From: Acanthacorydalis orientalis
Lineage: Eukaryota; Arthropoda; Insecta; Megaloptera; Corydalidae
Direction of reading: 5' to 3'
DNA: 64,000 bases
Assembly: GCA_034766995.1 (NCBI GenBank)
Contig: CM068317.1
Coordinates: 33,707,501 to 33,771,500 of the forward strand
The notes under the pieces were generated by a model. It saw nothing but the letters and a program-made list of their open reading frames with translations, made no database searches and was not told where the DNA came from. A program made the position numbers and the translations under genes. Positions 49,621-63,974 of this stretch are shown in pieces; within the stretch, counting starts at the first letter, position 1; each line of letters opens with the position of its first letter.

Positions 49621-50185
49621 GATAGTGCGAGAAATTTTATGAAACTCAAAATGTCTAAAAGAAGAAGATAACAGCAATACATGTTCATAAGAGAAATTTT
49701 CATTTATCTATACGGAGTTAGAAAACAACGGTACCAAAAACAGATCAAACAGACCGGCATCTTGCATGCATCCAATTAAATATGGTCGTGAAATGTGAAC
49801 TGGTTTAACAATCATGCGTGTATGTATGTTACTATACTGATGTATTAGTGCGAACATTTCTCGAAATATAATAAGTACTTTATTTGTATTTATTTTTGTG
49901 ATAAGATGTGAGTAAGTAGATAAAAAAATATCGATGAGTCTTAATGTTTGCAATCAATTTACAAATATATTGCGAGTGCCGATAACGTAATGTCACGTAG
50001 TCTGGAAGGAAAATTCATGTGAAGATTTTTTCTTAAAGTCAAGTGTATGTGTGAAAACAATAAAATGTTAGTGGCGACTCCGTTGCAGCCGCCGATGACG
50101 GATCACGGGAAACCACGTGTTATATCCGAACTCAAAAAGGCTACACCCAGAACACCGTTTGAACATTCACAGCCACGTATTAGCG
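49621..50185 (+). other. Candidate exon carrying the translation start
   Basis: Bounded by a strong acceptor (pyrimidine-rich TTTCTATTTGTTTCAG ending 49620) and a near-consensus donor GTAAGT at 50186. The first 444 bases are untranslated, with several short upstream ORFs, including a 10-codon one from about 50000. An in-frame stop at 50020-50022 sets the limit of the main frame. The coding part is described separately. Confidence 0.45.
50065..50185 (+). CDS. First coding exon of an unrecognised plus-strand gene (partial)
   Basis: Forty complete codons plus one base before the GTAAGT donor at 50186. I chose the ATG at 50065 because its context, AATAAA before ATG, fits insect start sites better than the in-frame ATG at 50047 (MCENNK). 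An in-frame stop at 50020 rules out earlier starts. The peptide begins MLVATPLQPPMTDHGKPRV and continues with SELKKATPRTPFEHSQPRIS. It is soluble, Pro- and Lys-rich, with no signal peptide or membrane segment, as in the disordered N-termini of nuclear or cytoplasmic regulators. Coding DNA here is visibly less A+T-rich than its flanks and falls back after the donor. It should splice to a phase-1 acceptor, and the exon at 53539 fits. No family is recognised. Confidence 0.5.
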
Positions 50186-50974
50186 GTAAGTCCGATATTT
50201 ATGTACTATTTAATGAAAGATTTATTTTTAATGCTACTGTTCTCTGTCTAATAATTAATTATAATTTTAAAAAAGTGAAATTGGAACAAGTATGTTTGAC
50301 TGTTGATAATTTTGTAATAGTTATATTACAAAACTGAAAATAATATTTCTAAATCGCCGGAAATACAAAAAAGATCCATTTAAATATTTTCACATTGTAC
50401 CGGACATTCTGTTTTGTAATTATACAACACAAATAATATTTACGATTTAATATAAGAGTATTCAAACTTATTAAGCATATACACTTTTGATACAAATTAT
50501 TATTGTTTTACGTACTCGATAAAAATTATCACAAAAGTAGAGAATATAAAATAATCTTACAATTAATATATATTTTATTTCTTTAATATCTTTTAGACGA
50601 AAAATAAAAGGCGAGTTAAATATATTTTTGTATTTAATTTGAAAATTTAAGTCTAATACAAAAATATATCGGCATTTTTACATGAACTCTTTTTTAAGAG
50701 ATAAAACAGTAGCAGTAGATGAAACACAATCTACCATAACGATGAATATATTATTTGTATATAATCCAGGATATTTGTACACAACACTTAATATATATAT
50801 ATGTGTGTGTGTATATATATGTGTATATACATATATAAAAAGGAAAAACCTTTTTAAATAAGTTGAAGTGTTATTTTTTTCAAGTAAATGAATCACTGTA
50901 CTTTTATTGATTTCCTGCTATTTAATTTATTATTTAAATATACTGATTGTTTTTAAAATATGTTTATTACTTAT

Positions 50975-51040
<66 letters not shown>

Positions 51041-51052
51041 GATAGATAGATA
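50975..51052. repeat. (CT)n(TA)n(GATA)n compound microsatellite
   Basis: CT to 50998, TA to about 51040, then three GATA units. Confidence 0.97.
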
Positions 51053-51314
51053 ATATTTTATGACATCACATTATTTCTTTTCTTTAATATTAGAAAAATA
51101 AGAAATGACTATTAATGTTATTTACACCTTTTAGTTTATATGTCATATTTTGTTTTTATGTTAGTGTGTTGACGAACAAGCCCTTTTAGATGCCAATTTG
51201 TTTAAAAGTATGGTTTCAGATTTCAAGTTATGTTTAATTTTTGAAAAAAATGGTACCCGTATATAATTAAAGAATACTGTATTATTTTAATTGATAACAT
51301 TTAACATTTTAAGG

Positions 51315-51357
<43 letters not shown>
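51315..51357. repeat. (TA)n microsatellite
   Basis: Uninterrupted alternating TA. Confidence 0.97.
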
Positions 51358-51359
<2 letters not shown>

Positions 51360-52146
51360 AGTTATTCTAGAATATTTAGAATATATAACCAAATTTAACC
51401 TGTGTTCTCTAAATTAATTATAAAAACAAATTCAGAAGGCTGTAAAATCTTCCTGATTCGAAAGAAGATGCAGAATTCAGGAAAATTACAATAATTTTGT
51501 TTGATCTGTTTCTATGTTTCTTTTACTTTAATAAAAGGAAATGGTTTTATTGGAAATAGTTTAGCATTTCTAAATGAGTATAGATTTTACACATGTTATA
51601 ACTAAAAAATATTAAGTTAATATAAAGACAATTTATATGTTTAATGGCATATTTTTATAGTTAAAGTAGATTAATGTGGCTGTATAGAATTTAAATATAC
51701 ATTTTACCCCGAAAAATGTATTTTAATTATGAGAATATTTCTTGATAATCCTGTACAAATTGAAGAATTAAATTAAAAAGTATGTTTGTATTAATCAGTG
51801 ACGATACAGTGTAAAGAATTGTTATCCAGACAACATATAGTATTTTCCCAATATTCAGGCTATAAAGTTACTATATAATTATGAATCATTTTACACACTG
51901 TGAAATGAATTGAATTTTAAATTCTGAGAAATAATAAGGGAAATGTACCTGATTCGAAGGACTAGACAATAAAATCAGATGAATAACAGTTTCATTCGTC
52001 AAATATGAAATATGTCAATTGTAAACACATACTTTATATTTAATACAATATTAATAGTTACGCATTTAGAATTAAAATCAGTTTTAATATATCTGTAGTT
52101 TCACATGATCCGCGTATTAAGAAAATACATTATTTGTGTGTGTATG

Positions 52147-52151
<5 letters not shown>

Positions 52152-52201
<50 letters not shown>
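52152..52201. repeat. (TA)n microsatellite
   Basis: Uninterrupted alternating TA. Confidence 0.97.
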
Positions 52202-52204
<3 letters not shown>

Positions 52205-53538
52205 AAATTCAAACATAATTGTTACAACGTAGGTAAAGTAAATATTGTATTTCTTATCTTATATTTAGAATTATAAACATATCTTAAAATTTAACGTGTC
52301 TTATCTTATGTAAGTATTTACTTCAGTTTGACTGTTATCGGTTCATTCATAAAGATACAAATATTCTGTATATACAGGTGGATTCAGTAAATTATGTTTA
52401 AAATTCCTTAATAAATTCTTATGAAGACAATTTAATGATAAAGACTAATAGATTTCATTCAAAATCATTAGAAAATTTACTCAAAGATATGTTGCTTATT
52501 ACAATACGGCAGTTCATTTCACTTTGACAAATTATTCTCTTACCCTACAAGTCAGAAAGATATCTGATCAGAAATATCCATTAAATGATTATTGATCAAT
52601 TATAATTGTTGCTTGTATGTATTCGGATAAAGATATACCATCATCCTCATAGTGTAAATGTATAGAAAATGCGCATAAGCAACAGTGATACTAACTATTC
52701 ATTTAATATAATACTTTTCGGGATGAAGGAATCAATTATTTTGTACATATTTAATATTCCTTTTTATATAAGTAACTCCCTATAGTACATGACGTTAATA
52801 TTTTGTTTGTTCTCAATATTGTCTTACATACATAAACGTAAAATATGAATTGAATATAAAGAAATGTCGCGAGTTTTGTATTGAGAATGAATAGAAAAAA
52901 ATACCGACTCAAATTATTCAAAAGAAAATATATATTTACAATTTTAGTTTCCCTATTATAATTCATCGGATGGTTTTTAAGCTGAGAGAAATTTAATTAC
53001 AAAATAACTAACCATTTTATGATTGTTTGAGAAAATAATATTAATAAAATATTTTTATAATTTAAAGAATTCAACCAAAAACAGAAAAGTTCATAAGCTG
53101 GTAAAAGAGCATTTAGTCCTGAATAAAGATGCGTCACTTCTCAGTGAAGTGTTTTCATACTATTCAATTTTACTTATTAAGAACTTAAAAAAGAAAATTG
53201 AATTATAGCTGTTATATTGTTTATAGCTGTATTAATTTATTATAAATAGTTTATAAATTTATTTTTCTGTCGTATTTTTATTACTATTCAATTGATACAG
53301 ATAAAAAAAATATTATTTGGTAAATATGATTCAAAAATGCTATCAAATATTTCAATTTCTCTACATTCACTTAATATCATTTCATATTTCAATTTCTCTA
53401 CAATCACTTAAACTATCTCAAAATAAATAATTTTTAAACTATATAATTGTCGTTAAACCGAATAGTTAATAACGAAATTATGCTATTGAATTTTTTTTTA
53501 TACTTTTTTTAAAAAAATGATATATAATTCTTTAACAG

Positions 53539-53615
53539 CGCTACAATTGAGTATATATGATTATGAAAAATCTGCTCTTCATGGTAAAAACGGATGTTAT
53601 TGTCAATTTAAGCAG
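53539..53615 (+). CDS. Candidate internal exon of the same gene
   Basis: A 77-base segment between an AG (TTCTTTAACAG ending 53538) and a donor (CAG before GTACGA at 53616). Of the three frames only one is open. It needs one base from the previous exon, exactly the phase left by the donor at 50186. The joined junction codon is GCG (Ala), followed by LQLSIYDYEKSALHGKNGC and YCQFKQ, ending in phase 0. Base composition is more balanced than the flanks. Phase agreement and an ordinary protein composition support it. The weak pyrimidine tract and lack of a recognisable domain keep confidence moderate. Confidence 0.42.
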
Positions 53616-53730
53616 GTACGAATTACAATAGATACATAGTTTCTAAGACAATGAAACTATTGTTGAAAATATACACTGTAACTAATGTAGTTTATAAAAC
53701 AAAATAAATTGCAGCATATTTTCACCAAAA

Positions 53731-53734
<4 letters not shown>

Positions 53735-53799
<65 letters not shown>
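53735..53799. repeat. (TA)n microsatellite
   Basis: Uninterrupted alternating TA. Confidence 0.97.
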
Positions 53800-53803
<4 letters not shown>

Positions 53804-54323
53804 GTATTTTTCCACATTTCACATTGAGAATTATTTGAACCAAAAACTGGACAGTTTTATTTATAGATTAACACACATATTTTTTATATCTGGAACTTTA
53901 AAACAAGTATAATATTAATAAGGTTAACTTAAAAATGTACATCAAATGATTTATTTATCTTTTTATAAAATGATATTATAAAGTTATATGAACTGAATAT
54001 ATATATATATATATATATTTGAGATATATTGCGAGAGTGAATGTAATGAGTATGAAAGTTACAAACTGATCTTCGCCAACGGTAAAAATAAACACTGTAG
54101 CTATTAGTCTTTACAAATAATAAATAAAATAAAATACACCACAATATGTTTAAAAAGAAGTGACCGACTTTTCAGAAATTAAGAGGTATATTTTGAAACA
54201 ACGAGCAAAAAATTCATTTTTTAAAATTATATTTAGTAATAAAATGATTTGTTTTAATTATATTTGTCGGTTTGAACAACAAAATCTGGTCACGTTTATA
54301 TTTGAAATGTCATGAACTTGATC

Positions 54324-54326
<3 letters not shown>

Positions 54327-54388
<62 letters not shown>
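54327..54388. repeat. (TA)n microsatellite
   Basis: Uninterrupted alternating TA. Confidence 0.97.
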
Positions 54389-54394
<6 letters not shown>

Positions 54395-56149
54395 TGTATG
54401 TTTAAATATATGTAATTCTTTTATATGTTTCATTTATGTGACAAGTTTTTTAGTTATTATCTTTGTGATTATATAAATCTAAAAATTAAATCAAAAATCA
54501 CACCTATGCAAATTATTATTATATAAAACAATAAATAAAAGAATAATTAAATGAATATTATTTTATTCCTCATATAACTGTTTTAAAATTTATAAATTAA
54601 ATTACAAGTCTGCTATAAATTTGGTACAATATTCTTATAAAATACGAAAAAAACTATCTGAAAGTAACAGGAGAAATCGAGTCAAATCAGACAGTTTACT
54701 ATCATTTATTATACAATCTCGGCAGTAAATAAAAATAAAAAAAATATTCCTCTGTAAGCATATCTAGGTAAACAATAAGTCATGTTTTTAATCTTGTCAA
54801 CTTTATACGAAATAAAAGATTAGAAACTTGAACTCTGGCTTCAAACAATTATAACAAGGAAATGTTAACAACTGTATAAACACTTATGTGTGTTTATGTA
54901 TGATATATTAGAAAAGTTCATATAATATCCGAGAAAACGAAACGTAATATGAATAGAATTAGAAAAAAATATATTTCAAAAAAATCACTGATGATAAAAT
55001 ATATATATATTTGCAGGGTAATTTTTTGAAATGGGCTTTTTTAGTTATTTTTTCATTATATATTGTAATGAAAAGTTGTGTTATATATTTTTAATTAATA
55101 TTTCTTGTATTTTTATATCGTTTTCTATTTGATTTTTTTTTAAAAAATGTAAAACATAAAATAGTAATAAGAATTGATTACTTTGTGTAAATTTTCTCTG
55201 TCTGTCTTATTATTGGTCGTTATATATATTTATTAACCCTTTAACTATGGTAATAGTTTAATATGAGTCATTTTTATTTTACTCTCAGTCACTCTTAGTC
55301 TCTTTAGTTTTTTAACAATAAGATTGTTTAAAACAGAAAAGCTCATAATAACACAAATTCTAAAATTGTAATATTAGTTAATCTTTTTAAAAACATTTTC
55401 TTGAACGGTACATTTTATTACACTCCAGTATAAAATAACTTTATATTTTAAACATCAATTTGAAACATATTTAAGTCTTTTTCGACTTTTATCGTGTTGA
55501 AACACATATATCATATATACGGATAGTTTTTTCATCTAGGGTCAACTTTTTGAAAATCTCAGAGATATATTACAATTTACATTAAAAGAACCAATAGATT
55601 TTTTGTGTATAATTGTGAAATAGAATTTACTCTCTTTTGTATGTTTGTATTGTCGTTAGTATTAAGTTTCAACGCTATTTACATGCTGATTTATTTTTAA
55701 GAACTATATTGTCAATTTGTGACAGAAATTTAATGTTATATTAAATCGTAATCTGGCTAAAGTAAAGATTTCATTGGAGTGTATTTTCATATTGTCATAA
55801 TATCATATACAATACCGAACTATTTTTCCTTCAGTCTAATATAAATATCTTTTTACTCTTAATACACATATAATAAACTAAAAACCTTAAAATATAAGTA
55901 ACTATATAAATTATCAATAAGTATTTGCCCGTAAAAATAAATTAACATTATATTTCGTTTTCCTGTAATTCAAAAATATGATTTTATAATTATTCTACGT
56001 AACGGAAATGAAATTTTCTGTTATGTGTATAATCTTAAGATAATCTAAAGATGCTGCTAAGAGTATCATTGTATCGTATCAGAGGCGTTTCATTGAATCT
56101 GACTATCAACTGTGTCAAATAAATTGACTTTGCAATAGCCTAAAGCGAT

Positions 56150-56360
56150 ATGAAATTTCGTTGCGGGGCATTCCTTGCTAATTTTGGAATAGTTGTCCCC
56201 CATTCGGAAAGTCGTTAGCGCGCTGGGAGGCGCACATACGTTATATCGATAAAACAGCTGTGAGCCTGGGTTTGTGTGTGTGTGTCTATGTATGTTTGCG
56301 AGATGAGAACTGGTCCGGTCAATTTAGATACGATATCTGGTCGATCTGTTACTTGCCTGC
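56150..56360. other. GC-richer patch, possible regulatory element
   Basis: Contains TTGCGGGGCATTCC, GTCGTTAGCGCGCTGGGAGG and GAACTGGTCCGGTC inside A+T-rich DNA. No open frame of useful length. Its isolation inside a putative long intron would suit an enhancer. Confidence 0.3.
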
Positions 56361-56578
56361 TTCACACTTTAATTCCGATCCATTATTTGTAAAACATATT
56401 TAAAATTTGAATGATTGATTAAATAAATTGGTTCTTGTTTTATGGTTAATTTAGTTATTTTAGAACTCTGATACGAGTTCACTTAAAGATCGTTTATATT
56501 GAGAAAATTGATTTGAATCGAATAACTAAAATATATTTATTATCAGTGATCCCTTATGGTTTAAAAAATGAAAAAGTT

Positions 56579-56693
<115 letters not shown>

Positions 56694-59671
56694 TGTTTTA
56701 AAAAGAATACAATATTAGATTTAAATTTTTCATACAACCTAAATTTAAACGTAATCTGTTTTTGTATGTTAATGAAATGTAATAATTTTATTCCGAAATT
56801 ATGAATTGAACATATTTTTATAATAACATGAAACTATTAAAATCTAATAGAATAACAGAAACAGTATTTAGTTCTTTTTAATGTAAATTAAATAGTTATT
56901 AATATTTATACTGACTTGATTTTTTTAAGAAAAATAACAACTGTATAAGAAAATTAAAGAACAGATTTTTAATAAAAAGTATGTTTACACAAATAGTAAT
57001 ATAATGTGATACATATTATTATTTTAAATTGTTGGTCACTAGTGCCAATATCAAGTTTGTTGAATAGATAAAAGAAAAAGTAAAAAAATCTTGTAATGAT
57101 CAAAAAAGATCGTTAAGTACTTACAGAATTTCAGTGCGTGGTTTCTTTGTTAGATATATTTGTCCTTTCTCACGATACAATCATCATGAGTTTTCTTTAT
57201 ATTGAAAAACATTATCACTTAAACTAAAATAAAAATCTTTTCTTATTTTTACAATAGTTCAACAATAAAACTAAAAAAATCAACAAAATAAAATTATTTC
57301 AATGATCAAGTATGAAAAATGAAAGTTTCATTATAGTTACAATTTGGTAGATACGTGCACTTTATTTGTATGCAATATATTATTTATTTAATAAAATTAT
57401 ATAAAGGTATAATAAAAGTGTATAAATTACGGATATGAAAGTTAATTGTAGATTAATTTACAATATCAACAAGTTCATAGTAGGAAATATGATACTTGGA
57501 ACATAGATATAATTATTCTGAAAGTCTAAGAGATGCCGTTTAAAATAAGAAGAATATGTATAAGGAAATCTTTTATCTTCAAGTTGAATTATATGTAACA
57601 CTTATTTTCATTTTTGCATATAATTTACCTTTTCGTAACATGAATTGGGAGATTGGTTAAAGTACTTTGTGTTTGTAAATTGTCCGGAACATTTGTTACA
57701 CTTGTAATTATATTTTCTATTGTTTCACTGACATGAAATATATTTTTCAACCTTCTATCACATGGTTTTCAATATATTCTTAAAAACGTTCATTGTTATA
57801 GAAAAGTATGTATAGAAGGAGAAAAATGAAAAAGAAGTTTTTGATCATTGCTTTTTATTGTTTGTTTATAAAAAAATGTAGCCGGATATAGATGTATATG
57901 CATTAAATGTTACATGTATCATAAAAATAACCTTATATGAAAATACAAAATAAGTTTTTTATTAATTAATACATACGGTTTCATGGTAAGTGCTTTATAA
58001 AAAAAGTTCGTAATATAACTTAAAATGATCTTAATCGATGTATCAAATGAAATATTACAGTATTCTATTAATCGTTAAAAATCAAACATAACTAAACAAA
58101 GAGCCAAATAATTAATCCAAATTAAATTGTATATACATATATAAGATAATCCGTAGGTCTTGCAGAGAAAAAATAACTTTTAAACGCTGTTTAAAAATAA
58201 TTACTTTTGTGCACTTTCAAAAATAGTTATATAAACATCTGTTCCTGTACTATATTTTAATATTTGAATCTCTTAAGTATAATGGACAGTAATTTTCCAA
58301 TTAAGATAATTTTTAAAGAATGTCAACCTAAATCGAATACAAAATAATCAAACTGAAAAAATAAAGCAAATATTTTGTAATAGATTAGTAAAGATTTTAA
58401 TATTTTTATTTCTCTACTATAATTTTTTTGCAGAAAAGTTTTTTTATCAAATTAAAAGCTAGTACCAAATTAAATCAATAAATTCATTACACACATACTT
58501 ATATTTTTTATATATTTAAATTTCAAAGCGACCATCTGATGAAGAAATACTAAAACTAAAAACTTAACAAGAGTTGTTTAACATTACGACCTTAATAACA
58601 GAAATGTGCTTTGAAAAGAATTAATTTGATAACGGAGTATCTTCTTTTTTATTCTCGTCAAATAGTTCCCTATCATACACTAGAATTATTGAAGATAGTG
58701 AAATTCACTGGCCAAAAAATCTTTTTATAACCGTTACACGTTTTTAAAGTAATTCAATTATCAAATCTAAATAATCAAATGTTTCAGATTGTTTGTGTAA
58801 CAGAAAAAATAAACATTTTCATTTCTGTTCTTAGGAGATTACTCCCTACGTCTAGAATTTACTTGAGAACTATCGTACAGAAGTTCAATGGAATCTTCAT
58901 TTGATAAAAATTACTTACACGCTTATAAAACTTTTCTCACATTTAATTTATCAAATCGTATCAAACTGTTCTAAAGATTTATGTATCAATTTTGTTAGAT
59001 ATTTCTGTTACACCTTATATATAATAACGTATATACGCTTTAATAAAAGTATTTAATGAAAACAAAACGAAAAGTTAATATATACATAACTAATTAACTC
59101 TTGACACATTTTGATCAGAATTAAACAATGTAAATTATCTTAATGTCGTATTGTATTCATTTTGCTTTATAAATATTTGTTGTGTATATGATTTGTATGT
59201 ACATTTATTTAAGTAAATAAGTACCAACACTGTTATGCTTATAAAAATATTTATTAGTTATGAAACTCATGAATAGATGTATTAATTACGAAACGAATAT
59301 TATTGAATGTTTTGTATACACAAACTTCATTCCGAATTCGAAATATTTTATATTTGGTTATTAGTAAATATCTTCAAACGTTTGATAAAAAATTATCATA
59401 AAAATTGTATCATTTTACCTGGTATTCGCTCAATTCATAAATCGTTTCAATGTAATATATTTGCATATCATCTTTCAGTAGTTTGAAGTAATGCTTTTTT
59501 CTTAAGGTCAATGTTTTCTTATCGAGAGGATGACCTGTATTGAACTGTTCTGTACAATGATTTCAGACTAAGATTATTTTTTATCCGTTTGACCGAGAAA
59601 TTATTCCCATAATAATTTTGATTTTATTTTTTGAATACTGATTTTTTAATTTAGAAAAATATAAACCGAAC

Positions 59672-59672
<1 letters not shown>

Positions 59673-59706
<34 letters not shown>

Positions 59707-59707
59707 T
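59673..59707. repeat. (TA)n microsatellite
   Basis: Alternating TA ending CATATATG. Confidence 0.95.
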
Positions 59708-61691
59708 GCGTATGCGAATGTTCATTTATGAATTACAATACATATACAGCGAGATGAATCTACGTACACAATAAAAAAAATATAGCCAGTTTCCTCGTTA
59801 GTGTCGTATATCAACCTTGCCAGACTGACTGGCACGGATTTTACGAACGCTATTCAAACATCAGTAGAAAAAGAGAGTCTGTTGTGTTTTATAAATCTCA
59901 CCGTAAAAGTATTCTTGTTCTTCAGTTTTTAAATAGCTATCTTGAGATCAGCCTTGATGCAATTAAGAAACGAGTTACCTGAACGATAAACAGTGTACAA
60001 ACCATACACGTGTCTTTGTTTTGATGCGATTATTAAATATCAGAATTTCCTCGTTAAGAACGGACAACGTATGTACGTGTTTTAGGGATTTCCTTACATT
60101 AAACGATCGATGGATTATATATAAGGAAAAAGTGATACGCCTGAGGTAAAAAAAAAATAAAACTAAAACAATATGTGGTCATTTTAAATATTAACTGTAT
60201 TAAGATTTTAAAATTGACAATATTTCATCTTGCAATCTTATAAAATAATTTAAAATATCATTTATGTTATTATCATAAAAATAAGTGTTGTCAGTTTGTC
60301 AGATGAATGCTCTTTAAGAGTTTAAATATTTGAAAACCCTAATCCGCAATGCTAACCATTTGAAAAATGTTTGTTTCCAGAAAGGCAATTCTCGCTAATG
60401 GCCACACTGTGGATTTTATCTCAGATTTTCTCTGCAAGAATTCACTAGCTTTATTCCTTCGTAATTGTTTGTTTATTTCTTAGATTTCTTACATTTTTGA
60501 AATAAAAAAAGCAATTTATTGTATTATATAATTGTTATTTTAGTTAGAGTTAATTTTATATTATTTTCTTAGTGAAATATCAAATGTATAAATCTCCTAA
60601 AGTTTTTTATAGATAATATTATTTACAAATAATATAACTAAATTCGCTATTTGGGTTGTCAATTCATGATCATTTTGTTATTTCTGATTATAAATTTTGA
60701 ATGTTTATTACTTATTTTAATGTATTTATACATTTTTGAAGAAATATGTTTATCATTGTATATATTATTCAAATCTATTTCCGTTCAAACATGAAAGTTA
60801 TTTATCAGCCTAAGCTGTTCTACTTTTTGTATATATGCATATAAAATATAGTACAACTATTTTTTATAAAAATATCTAGTTTTTACAGTATTTTCCTTTG
60901 TTGTTATTCTCTTATTTATGTGTATCCTCTATTATACATTCTTCATTCTTATTTTTGTGTTATTTTTATATGTAAGATCTTTATCGAATTTATACATTTA
61001 AAATTGAAATAAACTCGGATTTTTTTGGTCTTAAAAACACGGTACGATAAGAAAGAATTATTATAAAGATATTTTTTTGATATAAAGCAATATAAAATGA
61101 TCAGAGAGTAAATTTATGTTGATAATTAAAATCAATTTTGGTACAACAATTCGAGTTTTCTAACGCAAAATTTAATTTCAAGCCGATCAAAAATGTGAAA
61201 AATATTTAAATAACTTATATTTATTAGATGCAGTTGAAGTTATAATAAATTTATATTGAAACGTTTTTAATTTACTCAGATCGCTTTATAATACAGTTGT
61301 GATTTTATTCTCTACGATCGAATAATGATAAATTAAATAAATAAATAATGAACCGCATTAACTGAATTTGATCTGAAATATGTTTTATTTATTTTTGATA
61401 ACATTATATGAAAACTTGCGAAAAATATGAAAATAATACGACGATGATGTCATATGAGAAATAAAAACTGACACACTCTTCGTTAAAAGTCAATCATTTT
61501 TCAAGCAATATCGAAAAGTATAAAGCTGTGTATAGATTCGCTGAAACAGGAAAGAAGGAAGAGGATGAGTAATCAAAAAATAATTTCCTGTTTCTGATAA
61601 TTTTATTTTTCTGGAAAATCCTGTTTTATTAAAACATACGGAAAAATCGAAATCAATGTTTATAATCTAAATATTCGTTTTGATTTCATTT

Positions 61692-61696
<5 letters not shown>

Positions 61697-61726
<30 letters not shown>
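61697..61726. repeat. (TA)n microsatellite
   Basis: Uninterrupted alternating TA. Confidence 0.95.
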
Positions 61727-61729
<3 letters not shown>

Positions 61730-61739
61730 TAGAGTCGAA

Positions 61740-62150
61740 TAGAATATTTACAGTACAGATGTGCTTAATATGTGCAGACTGTCGATTGCTGGAGGCAAAA
61801 TGTATATTTGTGTTTACGGCAGAGTTTCTCTAATCATTAAATCTAGGACTTTGTGTGTGTGTGTGCAACATGCAGAGGTTACTGCAGACGATCAAGTTTT
61901 GCGAGAGAGTCTACAGAAACACAGTATCCGAATGTCAATTGACGAGTACCTTTTTCTTTCCGATAATTTTATACATGTGTGTGTGTGTCTACTATGTTTT
62001 TTTCTTATACATAGAAATGGTCCGATCAGTAGAAACAGTGACTGCGGAATGAACAACATCACGCAAACATATAAAATTTTAATGATTCGCTCTCGGATTC
62101 GTATCAATTTGTATCCATCGCGAGTACGAAACGATAAATAAATCAATTAC
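61740..62150. other. GC-richer patch with open frames of doubtful coding value
   Basis: A plus frame from ATG 61761 runs 126 codons to 62141, the longest frame not made of TA repeats after the mariner transposase. It contains Cys/Val runs from TGTGTG repeats and no recognisable motif. A second plus frame overlapping it (with MQRLLQTIKFCERVYRNTV from about 61870) looks about as protein-like. I treat the block as possible exon or regulatory DNA. Confidence 0.2.
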
Positions 62151-62412
62151 GAATTATAATATTTCAAGTAGGTCTAACTGAACAGTGATTTCGTATATAG
62201 CCGCGTTGTTATTGTGTATTTTATTTTCATACAAAATAAATATACTTTCGACTTCATGTACAGTTACTCTCCGCCGATCGTAAACTTGAACGTATATGTT
62301 TTTGTTTATAAATGATAAATTATCGATATTGAAAATAAATTTAGTATATTGAATAAATCATGAATACACATCAATTTTTTTTTCATATAATCGATAAACT
62401 GTCCTGTAAATT

Positions 62413-62544
62413 ATGTCGAATTGTCCTCAACAGCTAAACATGAAAAGTCACATGTTGTGCTATAAAATGACAGTCGAAAATGAATACAATGGTGTAGGTA
62501 GAATTCAGAGGGTCGGAGACAGATGGTGGTATCTCGTGAATTAA
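62413..62544 (+). other. Short protein-like frame, possible exon 62434-62497
   Basis: ATG 62413 to TAA 62542-62544 gives 43 codons (MSNCPQQLNMKSHMLCYKM, then ENEYNGVGRIQRVGDRWWYL). Inside it CCTCAACAG (ending 62433) and GTAG before GTAGAA (62498) would define a 64-base exon that starts in phase 0. This is the phase left by the exon at 53615. It may therefore be a further exon of the same gene, a stand-alone small ORF, or chance. Confidence 0.22.
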
Positions 62545-62794
62545 CCAGCAATAAACGGACCCTCATTGTTTACATATTTACTACAAACATACATATGTTA
62601 CTTTTGAAAAAATGAACAATGTAATAAACTGTTACATGTACTTATATTTTTAACATCACTGGAATTCCTCTGAATATGTTTTATACACACATACATGTAT
62701 AACAATTTAAAGTCAAACGCTGACAGAAATTAAAAATAAATTTACAAAATACAAAAAAAGTTCTGATGTAGAATAAATAATATATGTATGTATA

Positions 62795-62853
<59 letters not shown>

Positions 62854-63949
62854 CTACACAAAATAATAATAATTCAAATTTATAATGTAAACACAAAATT
62901 AAACTCAACCCCAAACTCGGATATGAATATCGTTTTCGTTCAATAATTTAACATTTACTGATTTAATTGGAATCCCCTTACTCTCTTGTAATGCCAACTA
63001 GTATTTTATGCATAGAACGCAATAACTTTTCAAAATATGTCAGGTCTATTTTATTGCTATTGAAATAATATTTCTAAGTCATTTTTAGAAAGAATTATAT
63101 TATTTCTTAAACCGTTCTTTGAATGTCACCCATAAATTACCATTTGCAACTGCATAAATGCTTGAAAGTTGAGTACACGTTTCAAGTGGTCTGTTATATA
63201 GCAGCAACAAAATGAAATGCTTGAAATACAAATATGGTTTTTTATCTATGATTTTAATAGTATTTTTTGTTTAAATTTATTTTCATTTTGTTTTTGCAAC
63301 TGATAAGAATTTCCAAAAAGACAATAAATAAAAAAATACTTCAATGTATAAATTATCGATTAAATTCCTGAAGAATATTTTTAATTTTTTTTATACCTAT
63401 GTTTTAAATAATTCAATGTATTTTTTTTTATTTATACATTTTAAGATTCTCAACTCGTATCACAGTCCGTGGTATTGTTGACACGATCATTGAAAGAAAA
63501 CATACATTTCAACTATACCCCGTACAACTTTCCTATAAATAAAATGTAAATTCATTCGAACAGAACAAGTCACGAATCTTGCCCTATATTTACTTGAAGA
63601 CAATACATTTACCGTGTACTTATTTTCAAGGGCCTCTCCCTACTGAATAATGATTTCATTCAAGAAAATGCTAATTATTTCTGTAACCGACCGCTCGGCT
63701 ATCATAGTAAAAAGGGTGTGGTTTTAAACAATTAGAGATACACAATGTGAATACCTGTAATTAACATATGAAATGTGTGCGAGCAACATTGACGTTGAGT
63801 TTTTCGTACAGGATGCGATTATTTACGGTTTGTTTATAATTCACAATGTCTTCTTATCAGAGCCTGTGTGCATGACGAAGAAGGTCAGTTACTTATTTTA
63901 AACAGATTAAGTGCGATTCTCTAGTTCAAAACTGGTTCATGGCCGCATA
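62545..63949. other. Gene-free A+T-rich stretch
   Basis: One TA array at 62780-62850. A pyrimidine tract with CAG near 63861 and GTCAGT at 63885 could bound a tiny exon, but this is not supported further. Confidence 0.5.
62780..62850. repeat. (TA)n microsatellite
   Basis: TA run with TG and TTTATA interruptions at its left end. Confidence 0.97.
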
Positions 63950-63974
63950 TGTCATTAGATTTGTTTTTTCGCAG

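Larger units (their letters stand above)
50186..53538 (+). other. Candidate intron
   Basis: GTAAGT at the left and AACAG at the right. It contains TA arrays (50975-51052, 51315-51357, 52152-52201) and a 61-codon plus frame at 53023-53208 (with HKLVKEHLVLNKDASLLSEV). That frame looks protein-like but has no good acceptor or donor. Confidence 0.4.

Noticed and set aside
55233..55252. TTAACCCTTTAACTATGG, resembling a piggyBac terminus
   Set aside because: No matching inverted end with TTAA was found nearby. A similar single phrase occurs near 17550.
58836..58915. TTCTGTTCTTAG acceptor-like site followed by a short open frame
   Set aside because: The only open phase does not match the candidate upstream exon, and there is no donor before the stop.
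60364..60440. GTTTGTTTCCAG acceptor-like site followed by AAAGGCAATTCTCGC
   Set aside because: The phase needed from the 53615 exon meets a stop after five codons.
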